Part shown: piece by piece, positions 22,581 to 34,394 of the stretch
Position numbering within the stretch: the first letter of the stretch is position 1
Layout of the letters: each line of letters opens with the position of its first letter
NCBI GenBank assembly: GCA_024138015.1
Contig: JAMXBB010000006.1
Span: forward strand, 71,949,752 to 72,013,751
Length of the DNA stretch: 64,000 nucleotides
Origin: Lumnitzera littorea
Lineage: Eukaryota > Streptophyta > Magnoliopsida > Myrtales > Combretaceae
Direction of reading: 5' to 3'
Made by a program: the position numbers and the translations under genes
Notes under the pieces: model-generated
Told to the model about the DNA's origin: nothing
Database searches by the model: none
The model's input: the letters and a program-made list of their open reading frames with translations, nothing else

Positions 22581-23177
22581 CTTTGGAAGTCAATTGAGTT
22601 AGGCAAATGTGGTGAAAATTGAAGACATCTTGCTAGAACTAGCTAAATGGGTATCAAAGCCCACTAAGTCGAGATCAATCTTAATAAAGGCATAATCCAT
22701 TTGTATATGTCAAGGTCGCTCTATCATCTACACTCAATATAGATGCATGTAAGCCTTCTAGTTTGCCCGAGAAGTACATCATCAAGTCGTGGCTCACCTT
22801 TATCTTGAAAATCTAACTAACTTAACCTTAGAAAGTAAGCTCTATGTCCCTAACTTCTTCATATATAGGCATCGCAAGATCATCATCTTCATTGTCCCCT
22901 ACATATTCATTGCAAGGAAGAGCACATGCTTTCATTTACATTAGCTCATATTTAATTAATCTCTTGAGTTATTGCATGGCTCCACCTCAAAGGAGATCAT
23001 CACTGCCATCATTAAGGAAGAGCCATCCTCTTTACCACCTCCTCGTATACATCACTCTAAGTTGACTTAGAGTGACTTAATGCAAAAGATCCATATGACT
23101 TAGAGTGAATTCAATCACTCACTAAGGCTTGCCATTATCATGGTTTGAAAGGAAAATGAGATTTGTTGAAAGAACAT
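22581..23177 (+). other. 3' interior end of a family A element with polypurine tract
   Basis: Sequence from about 22840 is homologous to 52620-52900: a shared ATCATC..GGAAGAGC word, CATCACTCTAAGTTGACTTA, AAAGATCCATA and a TGGTTTGAAAGGAAAATGAG tract. The purine-rich GAAAGGAAAATGAG (23147-23160) lies 18 bp before the LTR start at 23178. No reading frame recognised. Confidence 0.5.
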
Positions 23178-23345
23178 TGTAAACACTCCATTTTTTTCCC
23201 TCGTACTTTCTTATTTTAGGCCAAGTTTGTAAAAAAAAAAAATTGAAAAACCTAAAAAAAAAATTTGAAAAAATACCAAAGTATTAAAAGTATTTGAGTC
23301 AAGTTAGTCAGTCGTTTAAGGTTTGGTCAGGAAGAGTTCAAAAAT

Positions 23346-26300
23346 ATACATGCTATTATTGATCAATTTTCGTCCTAGTACGAGAACACCTATAAAATAA
23401 GAAAATGGGGAGCACCGGAAGGTGTTCTAACATTACCACTCCAATGCTTAAATTGGCCCTCTTATCATGTCAATAGAATTGTCAAGCGTTATGAGGAGTA
23501 AGAGAATGGAAGAGGGGATCCCCTTACTTGAGGGTCTTGTTTTGTATTTATAATAAGTGGTTGGATACGTATATATAGATGGGCTAAAGGAGATAGGCTT
23601 TAAGCCTTGATATTATTGTAATAGACCTTCAACTTATTTTACTAAAAAAAAATTAACATTTGCTCCACACTCTCGTTAATAATTAGTTGCTACTCAAAAC
23701 TTCGACTTCAAAAATCAGCCATTCAAAGCTGCTTGACTGCAATTGAGGGTAAAGGTTGGTTCGGAGTTGTTCTCGAGCCCGGATATGAAGAGTTCGACTT
23801 TAATTCTTGTTCGAAATTGGCCACTTTGGTTCAATGCTTATAGATGGCGGTTCGGCATGAAAGAAAAGCTTATTAGAGCTCAAATATGAGTGCCACGCTA
23901 ATTTGCTTAGAGCTCAATCATTATGTGAAACTTTTTCTGTTAAGAAGTAGGTTGGTCCTCTACGTGCACTATCCTTTGGAGTATTGTTGGAGATCCTCAA
24001 TTTTCCTTAGTTTTTCTGGAGCTCAATTACTTCATATGACATAGATTCGATCGGTGGAAACACAGATTTTAATCAGAAATGGTTTAGAGCTATTCGAGTC
24101 ACTTTATCGTGAATCAGCATGGAGCTTTTCGTCCATTCGGCACGCTCAAAAAAAACTTCGACTATTCAGCCATGGTGCTTGGCGACTTCATGCGACTCAA
24201 ACAAAGAGCTCGGCGTTTTGAGTTGTTGAAGCTTAGTGGAGAATAGAGCTCGACACTATTGAACTCAATCTTGACAAGGAACTCGGCAACTTGATATCGT
24301 CTTAGCCATTGTCATTGGTCAGCAGTAGATACTCGGCAACTCTAAAATTGAGTAACTCGGACTTATTTGCTGTTGTGCTAGTTGGCATCCAAAGATAACT
24401 TGACGTGTTCAAGTGGAGAAGCTCGGACTTATCAACTGGCCTGGAGTGTACTGTAGCTCGATGTTTGGCCTTAATTCAACACTAGCTTGGCGCAGTCAGA
24501 CCACGACAACTCTGCAGTTTATACTCCAGAAGGCCATATACTAGAAAAAAATTTTCAATCGTCCAGTATAGTAGCTCAACTCAACGCTATTCTGTGAAGA
24601 ATATATCACGACATGGTGATGAAAGCTCAGAACAGTGGAGCTAAACTTAATTTCTAGTGGAAAAACTCGGCTTTGCAGTTGCTGTTTGATCCAAAAGAAG
24701 CTGGGAAAATCCAAATGTCAATTCGACCAAAAGTTTCGGCCTAGTAACTCGGCCTCAACTTGGTTTGGTGACTTGGAATGACTCGAAAAAACTTAGTCTA
24801 TTTGCTATACATCTCAGCGTCAGTTTCTTGAGCAGCTCCTCAGCGAGTCGGCATGGAGCTTAGAGTTCACATTAAGTGAACTACTCAGCCAAAAACTTCT
24901 CGGCAAGAGTAACATTTGTCAAGAGGTGAATCACAGCTCGGATAAACCAGGTAGGAGACATAAATGGGATTCGCAGTAGAAGAACGGAAGCTCAGCTCCA
25001 TGTGTTTAGTAGGGCCTTTAGTCTAGAAGTCAACTTAAGCTTGGCATGAGTAGATATTTGACACGAATTGGTGCTCGGCATTGTTAAACTACTGGCATGA
25101 TAGTTCACTGTATCTTGGACTCTCATGCAATTCAGCTCAGTTAAAAAGAGGTCGGACTTGTAAATTAGTTCGAACTCAGTTCAAATCCACAGAAGCTTGG
25201 TTGACATGGAGCTTGGAGATCGAATGACGGATATGTAATAGCTTGGTATGTGCTTTGTTGAAGCTTGAAAATTTTTGGTTCAGTTGTTTTTTGTCTCCAT
25301 GCGTAAGGCCTTCCAAATGGTGAATATACCATTAGGTGTCACCAAGCAGAGTACGCGGCCAAATTTGTAGGAAATAAGAGATGCGGTTATCACTATGGGT
25401 CGCAAATACTACCGAAACATCAGGGATGTGCGAATGAGGTGTGAGAGGACTAAGGCATTGCATAATACAACTTCATCTTTTACAAGTTAACCGGCGCTAG
25501 AAAGTCATCTCTAGCGACCCGAACTAGAATCTCATTAGAACAAATTTGCTTTAAGTGCCACCACAGATATATAAAGGTCCAAACCTTATAAAACCATTTT
25601 CCCTTTCCCACTGTTAAGTTATAAGGATTCAAAGACAGAACTAAGGTAGGTAGGTTCTTTGGCATTATATGAGAATACTTCTCTTTTCTCAAAATAAAAA
25701 CTTGAAATGATGAGGCAGGATTGCCAATGATTCACCGTTTCTATGTGACTTAGTTTATAATAGGAAGAAATTAAGAACAGAAATTCAAGGCAGTTTTCGA
25801 CTTAAGTAAAAGATCAGTTTGCATTTTCAAGAATGTAAGGATTAGGAGTATTGAAAATGAAAAATTAAAATTTCCATCGATAGGCTCCCTAGTATTTAGG
25901 GATTTCATTATCCTCCAAAAATTCAACTGATAACGGAGATTACCAAGAAGACGACAAAATGAGTTTGCTATTTCGCACTACGGCATAGTAGTTACATAAA
26001 ACGGTTTTTTCAATTCTTGTGGCACAAGCAAATTCTAGATTTTGAGAAGAAGATAAGGAACGGAAACTATACCCAACTTGATTCGAAAAAGTACATCAAA
26101 AGAAGAAACGCTTCAACACCAAATTTTGAAAAATTACTAAAAATTGTGGTGGTAGATTGCATTTTCAGCGGAAGACATCAATTGTTACGGGTTGATTTTC
26201 ATTTCAATGTGAGAACATTTGCAAAATAAGAAAACGGCTATAAGGAGTGTTGGAGAATGCTTCATTGTAATTATTTCGATACCTAAATTAGCATTCTTGT

Positions 26301-26398
26301 CATATAAATAAAATTGTAAAGTGTTGTTGGGCTTAAACTTTGATATTATTATATTAAGCCTTCGGCTTATTTTACTAAAAAAACACTATTAATACATG
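23346..26398 (+). mobile_element. Non-coding nested LTR element (LARD-like), 3.04 kb with ATACATG duplication
   Basis: ATACATG at 23346-23352 recurs at 26392-26398 around a 3,039-bp insert that splits sequence contiguous in LTR copy 2. The insert ends are direct repeats. The left one (about 23353-23660) contains AAAATAAGAAAATGG and CTTGATATTATTGTAATAG; the right one (about 26183-26391) contains AAAATAAGAAAACGG and CTTTGATATTATTATATTA, and both contain TTATTTTACTAAAAAAA. LTR ends do not show a clean TG..CA, so exact LTR limits are uncertain. The interior has no retroelement domain. Confidence 0.6.
23661..26182 (+). other. Interior of the nested element, rich in CTCGG words, no gene
   Basis: From about 23760 to 25340 the words CTCGG and AGCTCG recur far above what the AT-rich surroundings predict; about ten exact CTCGG include 24206, 24280, 24329, 24421, 24664, 24746, 24898, 24933 and 25070. 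Many more are CTTGG or CTCAG variants. Spacing is irregular. No long reading frame on either strand. Beyond 25340 nothing is recognised. Confidence 0.4.
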
Positions 26399-26752
26399 TA
26401 ATTTAATAAATTTTGAGTTTTTTTTTTTCTTTTAATTTAGGTTTCATTAGGAAAAATATATTTTTTTAAAAAAAATCCTGTAAAAATTTGGATCGAAAAG
26501 AAAGTTTTGTTTAAAAATTAAATAATTTTTATTGGACAAATAAAAATAAGTTTTAGAATTTATTAGATTAAACTCATGTTAAAAATTCTTTAGCACGTGT
26601 ATCTTAATCTATGCAAGAAGGTTAGGGTCATTCTAAAAATGATTTGGGCCGAGATGGGTTTGGGTTAAAAAGTTGAAAATAAAATTGGGCAAGAAAAATA
26701 GAATAAGAATAATTTGAATGGATAAATGTTGGTGGAAAAAGAAGCAGCATGA

Positions 26753-26860
26753 TTGTTTGGCATAAGAGAATGTGAAAAGGAGTCAAGGAGGTCGCTGACT
26801 CGATCCTTTTCTACATCGGACAAGTATTTTTTCCTCCCAGTCCCCGTCATGTGCCAGTCA
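26753..26860 (+). repeat. tRNA-like module in LTR copy 1
   Basis: A-box-like TGGCATAAGAG (26758-26768) and B-box-like GACTCGATCC (26797-26806), followed by a T-rich stretch (TATTTTTTCC). It lies upstream of the C-rich leader, the same place as in copies 0 and 2. The A box is weaker than in copy 2. Confidence 0.5.
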
Positions 26861-27089
26861 CGTGATCACCATCTTCTTCTCCCGCTAATTCAGATTCGAC
26901 AATGGAGGTGAGGCTAGTTTCGGATCCCATCAAAATCTTATCGAGTCTTTGTTTGACATTAACAAACAAATATCTAAAAATTTGATAAACAAAGATCAAG
27001 CGGAAGTTTTTATTCGTGCGGGTGCAAATTAATCGAAGTTTAAAAACAGAAAAAAAAAAAAAAAAAGATTCAAGATTAAAAAAGCTTTA

Positions 27090-27609
27090 AAATGCTTGCT
27101 CAATAATAACCAGGGGGGCGCCCGATCAAGAACTTCACAGAGCCAACAATACCCATCCATTCCAGCTCCACTGCAGCAGCCACCGTATTCCACACTCACA
27201 AGCCAACAACGCCTATTCATCGACCAGAATACCCACAGAATAATGCCACAACCCACCGTCTGCGCACCACGAACCCAACACCAACCACGCGCCCCACACT
27301 GCCACACACGACAGGACCCGGCAACCACATCGACCACAGCTCGACACAATACCCAATCGACAGGATAGCACAGCATCCCCAGACCATTCTCCATCGCTAC
27401 CCCGACCTGCTCTCAACCATTGTCCATCACCACCGCAACTACGCACAACATCGCAGACCTATGCGCAGCAGCCACCGTCGGTCCCCTCTCCAACCAACTA
27501 TTCCCTCGCGCGATACGCACCTCAACGTCCGCAGCACTTCACAAGACCCACGGAGTTACCCCAACCCAACGCCAAACCTAAACACATGACCCAAAACCCA
27601 CACTATCAG
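27090..27609 (+). other. C-rich, G-poor leader of LTR copy 1
   Basis: Strong strand asymmetry (long runs of CA, CC and CG words, few G) next to a T/A-rich LTR. Because the complement is stop-poor, open frames of 77-121 codons appear on the minus strand and 90 on the plus strand; none has a domain. The leader is cut at 27609 by the MULE. Confidence 0.5.
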
Positions 27610-27693
27610 GAGTATTATATTTCTATAATACAAATTTTAGAAAAATATATTGAAATGGTAAGTTTTTTAAAAATTTTATGAAACTAATATAAT

Positions 27694-27882
27694 GAAGGCA
27701 TGCGCTTTACACGTGCCTCCACTATTCATGATTTTTTATAATTGAAGGTGCACTTGGTAAGCACGCCTTTCAAGGTCTAAAGAAGACATAAAAAAGATAT
27801 GCGTTTTTAGTATTAAAAAAAGGTATGCCCCATATTCATACCTTCAGTATCTAAGAAAGGCGTGTCTTATATTCGCACTTTC
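27694..27882. repeat. Left subterminal hairpin array of the MULE
   Basis: Imperfect palindromes of 26-28 bp with arms like GAAGGTGC/GCACGCCTTTC start at 27694, 27744, 27782 (weak), 27820 and 27855, so about 35-50 bp apart. The clearest is AAGGTATG..CATACCTT with a 9-nt loop (27820-27845). Confidence 0.75.
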
Positions 27883-28206
27883 AATTTATTTTATTTTTTT
27901 TTATTTTAATAGTCAAGCTATTATATAGATACGCGTTCCTTTCATATGCTTTTATTATCCAATAGCGCATATCTTCAATATGATTACTACGTATATTTAG
28001 TTTACACTTAAGACTATTCTTGGCTAAATACTTTAAAAATGATAAGTTAATTGCCAATTTCGATACTAAATTAAATTTATGCTTTACATTACCTTTTGTT
28101 AAGTGTACTTCCTACTAAAAATATTAATATAACGAGTCGGCTTAAATGATTTACCAACTAATTTACCAATTAAACCTTTTAAAAGCAACTATAGTATAAA
28201 AAATAT

Positions 28207-28228
28207 ACACACACACACACACACACAC
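28207..28228 (+). repeat. (AC)11 microsatellite
   Basis: Perfect AC dinucleotide run inside the MULE, downstream of the plant mobile domain coding region. Confidence 0.95.
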
Positions 28229-28947
28229 TAAACAATCAATATTAAGGAAATAGTAATATAATATAAAAAATAATTTATAAAAATCGTATATACAGTGAGT
28301 CATAAATATCGATAATACATAACAATCAAACTAAGTAATACAAATATAGTTATTTACAACTACTTCTTCCTAAATCTAGTTAATTGTTTTCTGAAACGAG
28401 CTAATAATGATGGTCTGCGAGTAGATGGACCCTCTGATAATTAAGGCTCAAATGGCTAAATAAGAGTATCAGTGAAATCTACATGAGGAACTGGAATAGA
28501 CGATGGTGGAGGTAGTTGGGTGTCGGCCTCCTCTATGTATACTATTTGAGGCCATCCTGTACGACGTTTACAAGGAGCTAGGGGTATCAGCTGCGAATAC
28601 ATCTACACATAGGCATCAAGAGTTTCAAATAAGATATGGCTTGAACTGGAGGCATAAGCAGGTGATGCACTATTACCAATTTTACCTAAGTCAATGGAAT
28701 GGCGAGATCTCGATGGCATAGAATCAACATCATGTCCCCGACTACATATTTGTGCTGGTCAATAGCCTCTCGTGCAAACTTTAGGTCTTGCATATGGTGG
28801 AGGGGCAAGTACAAGAGTAGGTTCAGCTGGTTGGTTGGGAAATAATATTAAATCGCTGTGCTCCTCAATATGGTGAAACCCACCATCGATGATATGATAA
28901 GCAGTATGGACATTATCTACTAACCTCACCCAACGTAGAGTATCCGC

Positions 28948-29032
28948 CTACATTTAATGAAATAGTTCGAGTTATATTCATATAGATTACTTTGGGGAAA
29001 AATAAAATAGGATAAAGGGAAGGAAACCTTAC
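28948..29032 (-). other. PMD intron 3 (85 nt)
   Basis: Minus strand starts GTAAGGTTTC, contains a T/C-rich tract and ends TTAAATGTAG before ADTLRWV. Confidence 0.75.
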
Positions 29033-29425
29033 CAAATATCCCATTACAGCCCCACGATGGGTAATATATCGACGTATATGATTCTTATATCAGTCATGGT
29101 AAGTTAGATTGATACTCCTTAGTCTTTGAATATCAACAACCCATACATAGCGGTCTACCTAGGTCAATATGTATCCTTGATGGGCAATCGATCAATCTAT
29201 GTTTGTTTTACCTTTAAGGTTAATATGATGTAGCTCGTTACTCGTAAGAACATCGACTGGTATCGTCTAGAATCCTCCAAACTACTGTAGAATATGGTTA
29301 GGAAAATAGAACTACATAATGTGGAAACATATCAGTAGAACCTTAGCTACCCAGATAGCTCGACCAGCATTACAAAACGACGGTAGGAGATTAATAAGAT
29401 TATCCGAGTACTGCTCCTACACGAC

Positions 29426-29514
29426 CTATAATGCATTTGCAAAGAAAGTGTATTAATAATGCTTAATTTTTCAATAAAAATCAACAATAGAAACAAAATT
29501 GAAGAAGTACATAC
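29426..29514 (-). other. PMD intron 2 (89 nt)
   Basis: Minus strand starts GTATGTACTT, is T-rich, and ends GCATTATAG. Confidence 0.75.
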
Positions 29515-30346
29515 CTGTCTACTCGTCTGCAGATCAAATGCTGTCCGATACGCATCTACAACATGTATAGCATGATGTATAATGTCTCGTGATATAGCCC
29601 ACCTAATAGCTAATGGTAGACCCTCTAGTATGGTGAAGCCAAACTTAGTTCATGGTGCAATGTGGGGGAAATGACCCTATGCTCATATCTACAGTAGGAT
29701 GGCGGCACCTCTAATTTCCTATGCTCCTGATCATGCTGCCCCACATAGCTAGTGATACAGTTAAGCCAAACAAACTGATCCCTAACTGAACATTACGGCT
29801 TATGGGAAATACTCCAAGATGGGTAGGAACATCATATGAATGGGGGACAAAGAGTTATCCACAAATAAAAATCTACCAAACAACTGCAGAATGTATACAC
29901 AAGTGTACCGACAAATGGTCTCCTTATCTGTACCTGTAGGAAGAACACTAAATCTATCTCGTAACTAATGTAAACTAATACGTCCCCCTCTACTAGTACT
30001 GTCGGTGGGGTAGTCTCCTAGCAATCCCTTAGCTATCTGAGGCTATACTAACTGCGTAGGCCCAGTCACTACAGCCCCATCCACATAAAGACCAAGCAAA
30101 AATCTCCATATCCTGTAGCGTGATTGTCATCTCCCCGTGTGCCATATGGAAGGTATAGGTCTCGAGTCTCCACCTCTCGACTAATGCTATGATGAGGTGA
30201 TGATCAATCTGAATGAATGGCAGCCGTGTGACCCCCAAGAAACCAACATTGCCAAGGTAGGTCTTGAAGCGATCGTCTAATGGTATTTAGGACGTGCCCT
30301 TTCGCAAGCTGGACTCCACTTAATGAACTATAATGTGCTCGCCTTC

Positions 30347-30431
30347 CTGTAATATTAGATTCAATTTTAGTACAACACTATAAAATTATTGAACTGTACA
30401 GATTAATAGATGATTTAATATGAAAACATAC
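30347..30431 (-). other. PMD intron 1 (85 nt)
   Basis: Starts GTATGTTTTC and ends AATATTACAG on the minus strand. Removing it joins the HRSQDVCDHR frame to EGEHIIVH in phase. Confidence 0.8.
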
Positions 30432-30514
30432 CCGATGGTCGCATACGTCCTGCGATCGATGTTGTCCCTATCCATGCAATACCGACGGGTCACTCGATCC
30501 CAAATCTATCTAAC

Positions 30515-30602
30515 CTACAAAACAATAAAAAAGTATGTTGTGTCATTGACTTATGAAAGCATAACATTATATGATATATAATTTAATGTAAGAAAACAAC
30601 AC
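30515..30602 (-). other. Possible intron joining transposase and PMD (88 nt)
   Basis: The minus strand has GTGTTGTTTTC at 30602 and TTGTTTTGTAG ending at 30515. The length matches the other three introns. If real, it makes the transposase and PMD one gene. The donor (GTGTTG) is weaker than the others and the frames on both sides are damaged. Confidence 0.45.
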
Positions 30603-33221
30603 TTGTATATCTGTCTATACTGTTTCTATTAAGTTGAAGAAACCTTCTCCTATTGTATCCTTCCATTTTACGTACGCTACACTTACTCTTATCGACAGAG
30701 ACTCTTAAGTCCATCTCCATATGGAATCACTTCTTCCTTGGTTTACCCAAACCACGTTTTAGTTTCCCATTGGGTATGAGGAACAAGTAATCAAAGCGGG
30801 GCCAATTTAACTCATCACCTATTGGTATGAAGTGTTTAACGTAAACATCCAACTGATGGGACCACATATACTAAACACCAATGTACCGACCAATAGTTAC
30901 TCGAATAGAATTAAGTGCCCTTATCGCATGTGAGCACAAGATCTTATAGATTTGCCATTTCCTACATGAACACGTCATTCTATTTGTGTTTACAATATGT
31001 GTTCGTCCGCCTCATTTCATCACTTCGTTTGCTTTACACCTCCAGCCTGTCTTCGCCTCCCATATCCCATTGTCACGGTTGTATTGCTTGATAGAATGTG
31101 CTGGAGCTCGCTTGGCCAACGTTTTTGGCTTTTTCGCAGCATACTTCGTATTTACTTGTCCTATGTCCATTCCTTCTCTTGCTTATTCAACTCTTCTTTC
31201 CCAATAATCGATACAGTTATAGAAAATTTTCTTTACGTGCGAAGTTACAGGCAATCTTGTACAACCTTTCAAAATGGCATTATAGCTCTCAACGATATTA
31301 GATGTTATATATCCAAACCGATAAAACCATCATAAGACAACATCCATTTGCTCTTGTCAAATGGTGAAAACTACGATGGGGCATCCTCCTTAACTTGTAC
31401 CATCTGATCCATTAAGTATTTAAATTTCTTAGGTTGTACCTGCATGGTAGCAATAGTAGCAAGCTTTTTGCACAATTGGTTCTTATGTGCCTTATTAAAA
31501 TTGCTGGTGATATGCTATATGCACCATCTCCAAACCGCAAATGGTTCCTTCTAGCCAACTTCTACTTTGTTAAGCGCATTCTCGATACTTGAGTGCCTAT
31601 TTGTAGTTAAGCAAATTGTCTTCTCTCGACCATTCACAACGAATTGCTTTAATCTTTAGAGAAACTAAGCCCAAGTCTCTATGGACTCCATATCAACGAG
31701 TGCAAACGCCAAAAGGACAATACAGTGATTTCCATCTATAAAATAAGTGATCAATAGTACATGACCATACTTCCCATACAAAAATGTGCCATCAATACAA
31801 ACCATTAGTCTACAATACCTGAATGTGTGTATGCATGGACCAAATGTCCAAAAGACCCACTTCATTATCGAAACACCAGGCTCAAGGGATCCCTTCCATC
31901 CCCATACCACCTTAGTACTAGGATTTGATATCTTGATTGTGTTTAACAAAATAGGCAGCTCGTTGTGTGCTTTCTCCTAATTGCCATATACCATCTCTAT
32001 GGCCTTTTTCTTTGCATCCCTTTCGAGTCACATTATAACCAAACATGTTTAAAATGTTTGCTTACAAGTCTGCAATCTTTATATCAAGATACTCTTTAAC
32101 ATTAGTGATGAAGCAATTAGCCATAAGTCTACTATTTATCTTTCTGTAGTCCTGCATTACATCGAGGTTGACACAAGTGTGTGGACCCTTAAGAATTGTT
32201 ATAACGAATAACCCTATTAAACTTTTATACAATGCCTTTGGCCTCCACTTGCATCCACTATCCTTCACTCTACAATAAACAACCCATAGGTTCGGTTTTG
32301 ATTGATTAATGTGGTAGTCACAATTGTTGTTAATGTGATATCTTTTAATGGTGTCAATAAGCTCATCCTTCATACTGAAACGTTGTTTGACAAATAAATC
32401 AATACGTAACCACTATCACCACTAATATTCATATATGGAATTGAATCTCTAACATAGGATGTCGGCATCCTAAACTAATTATATTGGGGAACTGTCCCAA
32501 TCCCTTGGCTAGTAGTAAACTGAAGTACGGATGGAATGCTGCTCAATATATACTCTAACATGGCCGCATAATCTACACTGTTTTCAACCTCTACAATTCC
32601 ATCATCTACTTCATATTCAAACCCTACGTACTCCCCTTTAACCTCAATTCTAAGTCCCATTGGAATCATATCTTCAACAAGGTTATTGCTCGGGTCATCT
32701 TATAAGATTGACCTTATTTCTATATCATTTGCCTCTTCATCCACACCACCCTCACCAAAAGTGGGGTCTTCAATTGGATAAGTTTTCAATTCGTCATACA
32801 TAAGGTTATCTTCATTGGTTTGTTACACATGAGGTTGAGAAATACTGGAAGACCCAACCCATAAAGTTCTATCGGCATTAGTCCTGCTAGGCTAACTAAA
32901 AAACCTAACATATATCTCTTATATCCAGTTTTCTCCAAATGCGTCAGCCATTTCTATAAAGTTTTCTACATTATTATCATCTATAATGGCCATCAGAGTA
33001 TATGAAACACCTCCCTCATAATAACAAGGATGTCGATGAACAAGCTTAACCTCATAAGGATTAACTCCGATACTTGTACAGATCTATTAGAGAAAATGGT
33101 TGTAGTTAGAATCCTTCCTCATTTTCAACATTTTTATTGGGTCCCTATTATAGTGTGGACCGTTACTTCCATTTACAATATTCCCACCCGCATACACAAT
33201 TATCTTCATGTAATCAGCCAT
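30603..33221 (-). pseudogene. MURA-like transposase of the MULE
   Basis: Starts MADYMKIIVYAGGNIVNG at 33221 on the minus strand and stays readable for about 2.6 kb. Domains in order: MuDR N-terminal region; a zinc-binding DNA-binding domain (YCRVKDSGCKWRPKA then GPHTC, 32373-32062); AKKKAIEMVYGN and ELPILLNTIKISNPST; and the DDE core with CRLMVCIDGTFLYGKYGHVL (first Asp codon at 31793-31791), DGNHCIVLLAFALVDMES and CLTTNRHSSIENAL, where the usual second Asp of SDRH is Asn. A SWIM zinc finger, CSCRKWQIYKILCSHAIRA (30975-30926), has all four ligands. Two frameshifts (near 32400 and 32000) and several stops inactivate it. It would cut and paste MULE ends in the nucleus. Confidence 0.9.
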
Positions 33222-34222
33222 TAACAACCTGTTGAATCATGAATGACAAAATCAGTAAAGTCTATACGATTTTGCATGGTTCGTAGCACTTACATAATTT
33301 CATTTCTCGATAGGGCATCATAACTTCACACTATAACTGTAAGCTCCCACGCAACTTCATTTTTCAGTGGGGCGTATCATCGCACCTATACGATTTTACT
33401 TCTTAGTGAGGCATCTTATCATACTCTATAAATTCATACTATAACTGTAAGCTCCCACATGGCTGTGTTTTTCAGAGGGATATCTCATCGCACCCACATA
33501 ATTTCATCTCAGTGGGGTGTATCATCGTACCTACACAATTTCATCTTGGCAGGGGTTCTCATCGCACCTACATAATTTAACTTTTCAGTGGGGCATCTTA
33601 TCAAACTCTATAACTTCATACCATAACTTATGCAGTCCCACACGACATCGTTTTTCGGCGGGGCGTCTAGTCACACACACATAATTTCATCTCAGTAGGG
33701 CATATTATCGTACTTACATAATTACACTTTTACATAGACCAATTTATCTCACATTATAACTATAATCTTCTATACGATTTCATTTCTCAATGTACCGTAA
33801 CTAATATATCGGTAAAATCACATATCATATAAGAATCACATATATATATTTATACGTAACCGCCATAACGTATATAACTACAAAAATTATACATAACATA
33901 AAATTAAGAATAATAAACACAATTAAACATGCATATTACGAATATATAAATACTACAAAAATTATCATGTAACTACATTTTACATACACAACATAAATAT
34001 AGCTGTAAATACAACGTAATTAATAATTTAAAAAAAATTATTGCGAAACAAAGATGGTAGATAGTTACATATAATATTACTGAGAACACTACTACTCGAA
34101 GAGGAAAAATAAGGCCAAGCAATAGCTTTTTAAGGCAAAATATAAAAGGTTTTTAAGGTTTTTAATGTTTGAAAGTAGTGCAAATGAAGGTTAAAGGTGG
34201 AAAAAGGGTATAAATACTAAAT

Positions 34223-34328
34223 GGAAGGTGCGTAGGAGAATCGCGCCTTACTAACAACACTTAAGGTGTGTTCTTGCCTCATGCCTTCTTTGTTGTAGGG
34301 AAGGCGCGATCCCTCTATGCGCCTTTCC
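34223..34328. repeat. Right subterminal hairpin array of the MULE
   Basis: Three imperfect palindromes at 34223-34250, 34262-34290 and 34298-34328, arms like GAAGGCGCG/TGCGCCTTTC, about 38 bp apart. Same design as the left array. Confidence 0.75.
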
Positions 34329-34394
34329 TACAATATAGGATCGTGTTATTTTGGTATATTTTTTCCAAATCTGTACTATAGAAATACAAAACTC

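Larger units (their letters stand above)
28390..30514 (-). pseudogene. Plant mobile domain (PMD) coding region with conserved introns
   Basis: Minus strand. The first exon (30514-30432) reads DPSVL and HRSQDVCDHR, the usual PMD opening. Exon 2 (30346-29515) holds GNVGFLGVTRLPFIQIDHHL, then IALVERWRLETYTFHMAHGE and MTITLQDMEI, the hallmark of PMD (PF10536 type). Introns 30431-30347 (85 nt), 29514-29426 (89 nt) and 29032-28948 (85 nt) all begin GT[A]NG or GTAAG and end in AG after T-rich sequence. The last exon starts ADTLRWVRLVDNVH. Stops (for example in VH (stop) VESSLRKG) show decay. PMD proteins such as MAIN/MAIL1 are nuclear and act in silencing; PMDs are also known in transposons. Confidence 0.85.
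27610..34394 (-). mobile_element. Autonomous-type Mutator-like element (MULE), 6.8 kb
   Basis: Imperfect terminal inverted repeats of about 55-60 bp: GAGTATTATATTTCTATAAT on the left and, on the opposite strand at the right, GAGTTTTGTATTTCTATAGT. Next to them on both sides are arrays of hairpins. The flanks CACTATCAG (27601-27609) and TACTATTGA (34395-34403) agree at 5 of 9 positions and differ only by transitions at the rest, consistent with an old 9-bp target duplication. The cargo is a minus-strand MURA-like transposase and a plant mobile domain. It interrupts the leader of LTR copy 1. Confidence 0.85.

Noticed and set aside
27029..27446. Overlapping open frames of 77-121 codons on both strands in a GC-richer patch
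   Set aside because: They come from the C-rich, G-poor leader, where stop codons are rare. No domain, and frames overlap antisense to each other.
30986..31335. Three overlapping plus-strand frames of 67-112 codons
   Set aside because: They lie antisense to the MURA transposase between the DDE core and SWIM finger, and have no domain of their own.
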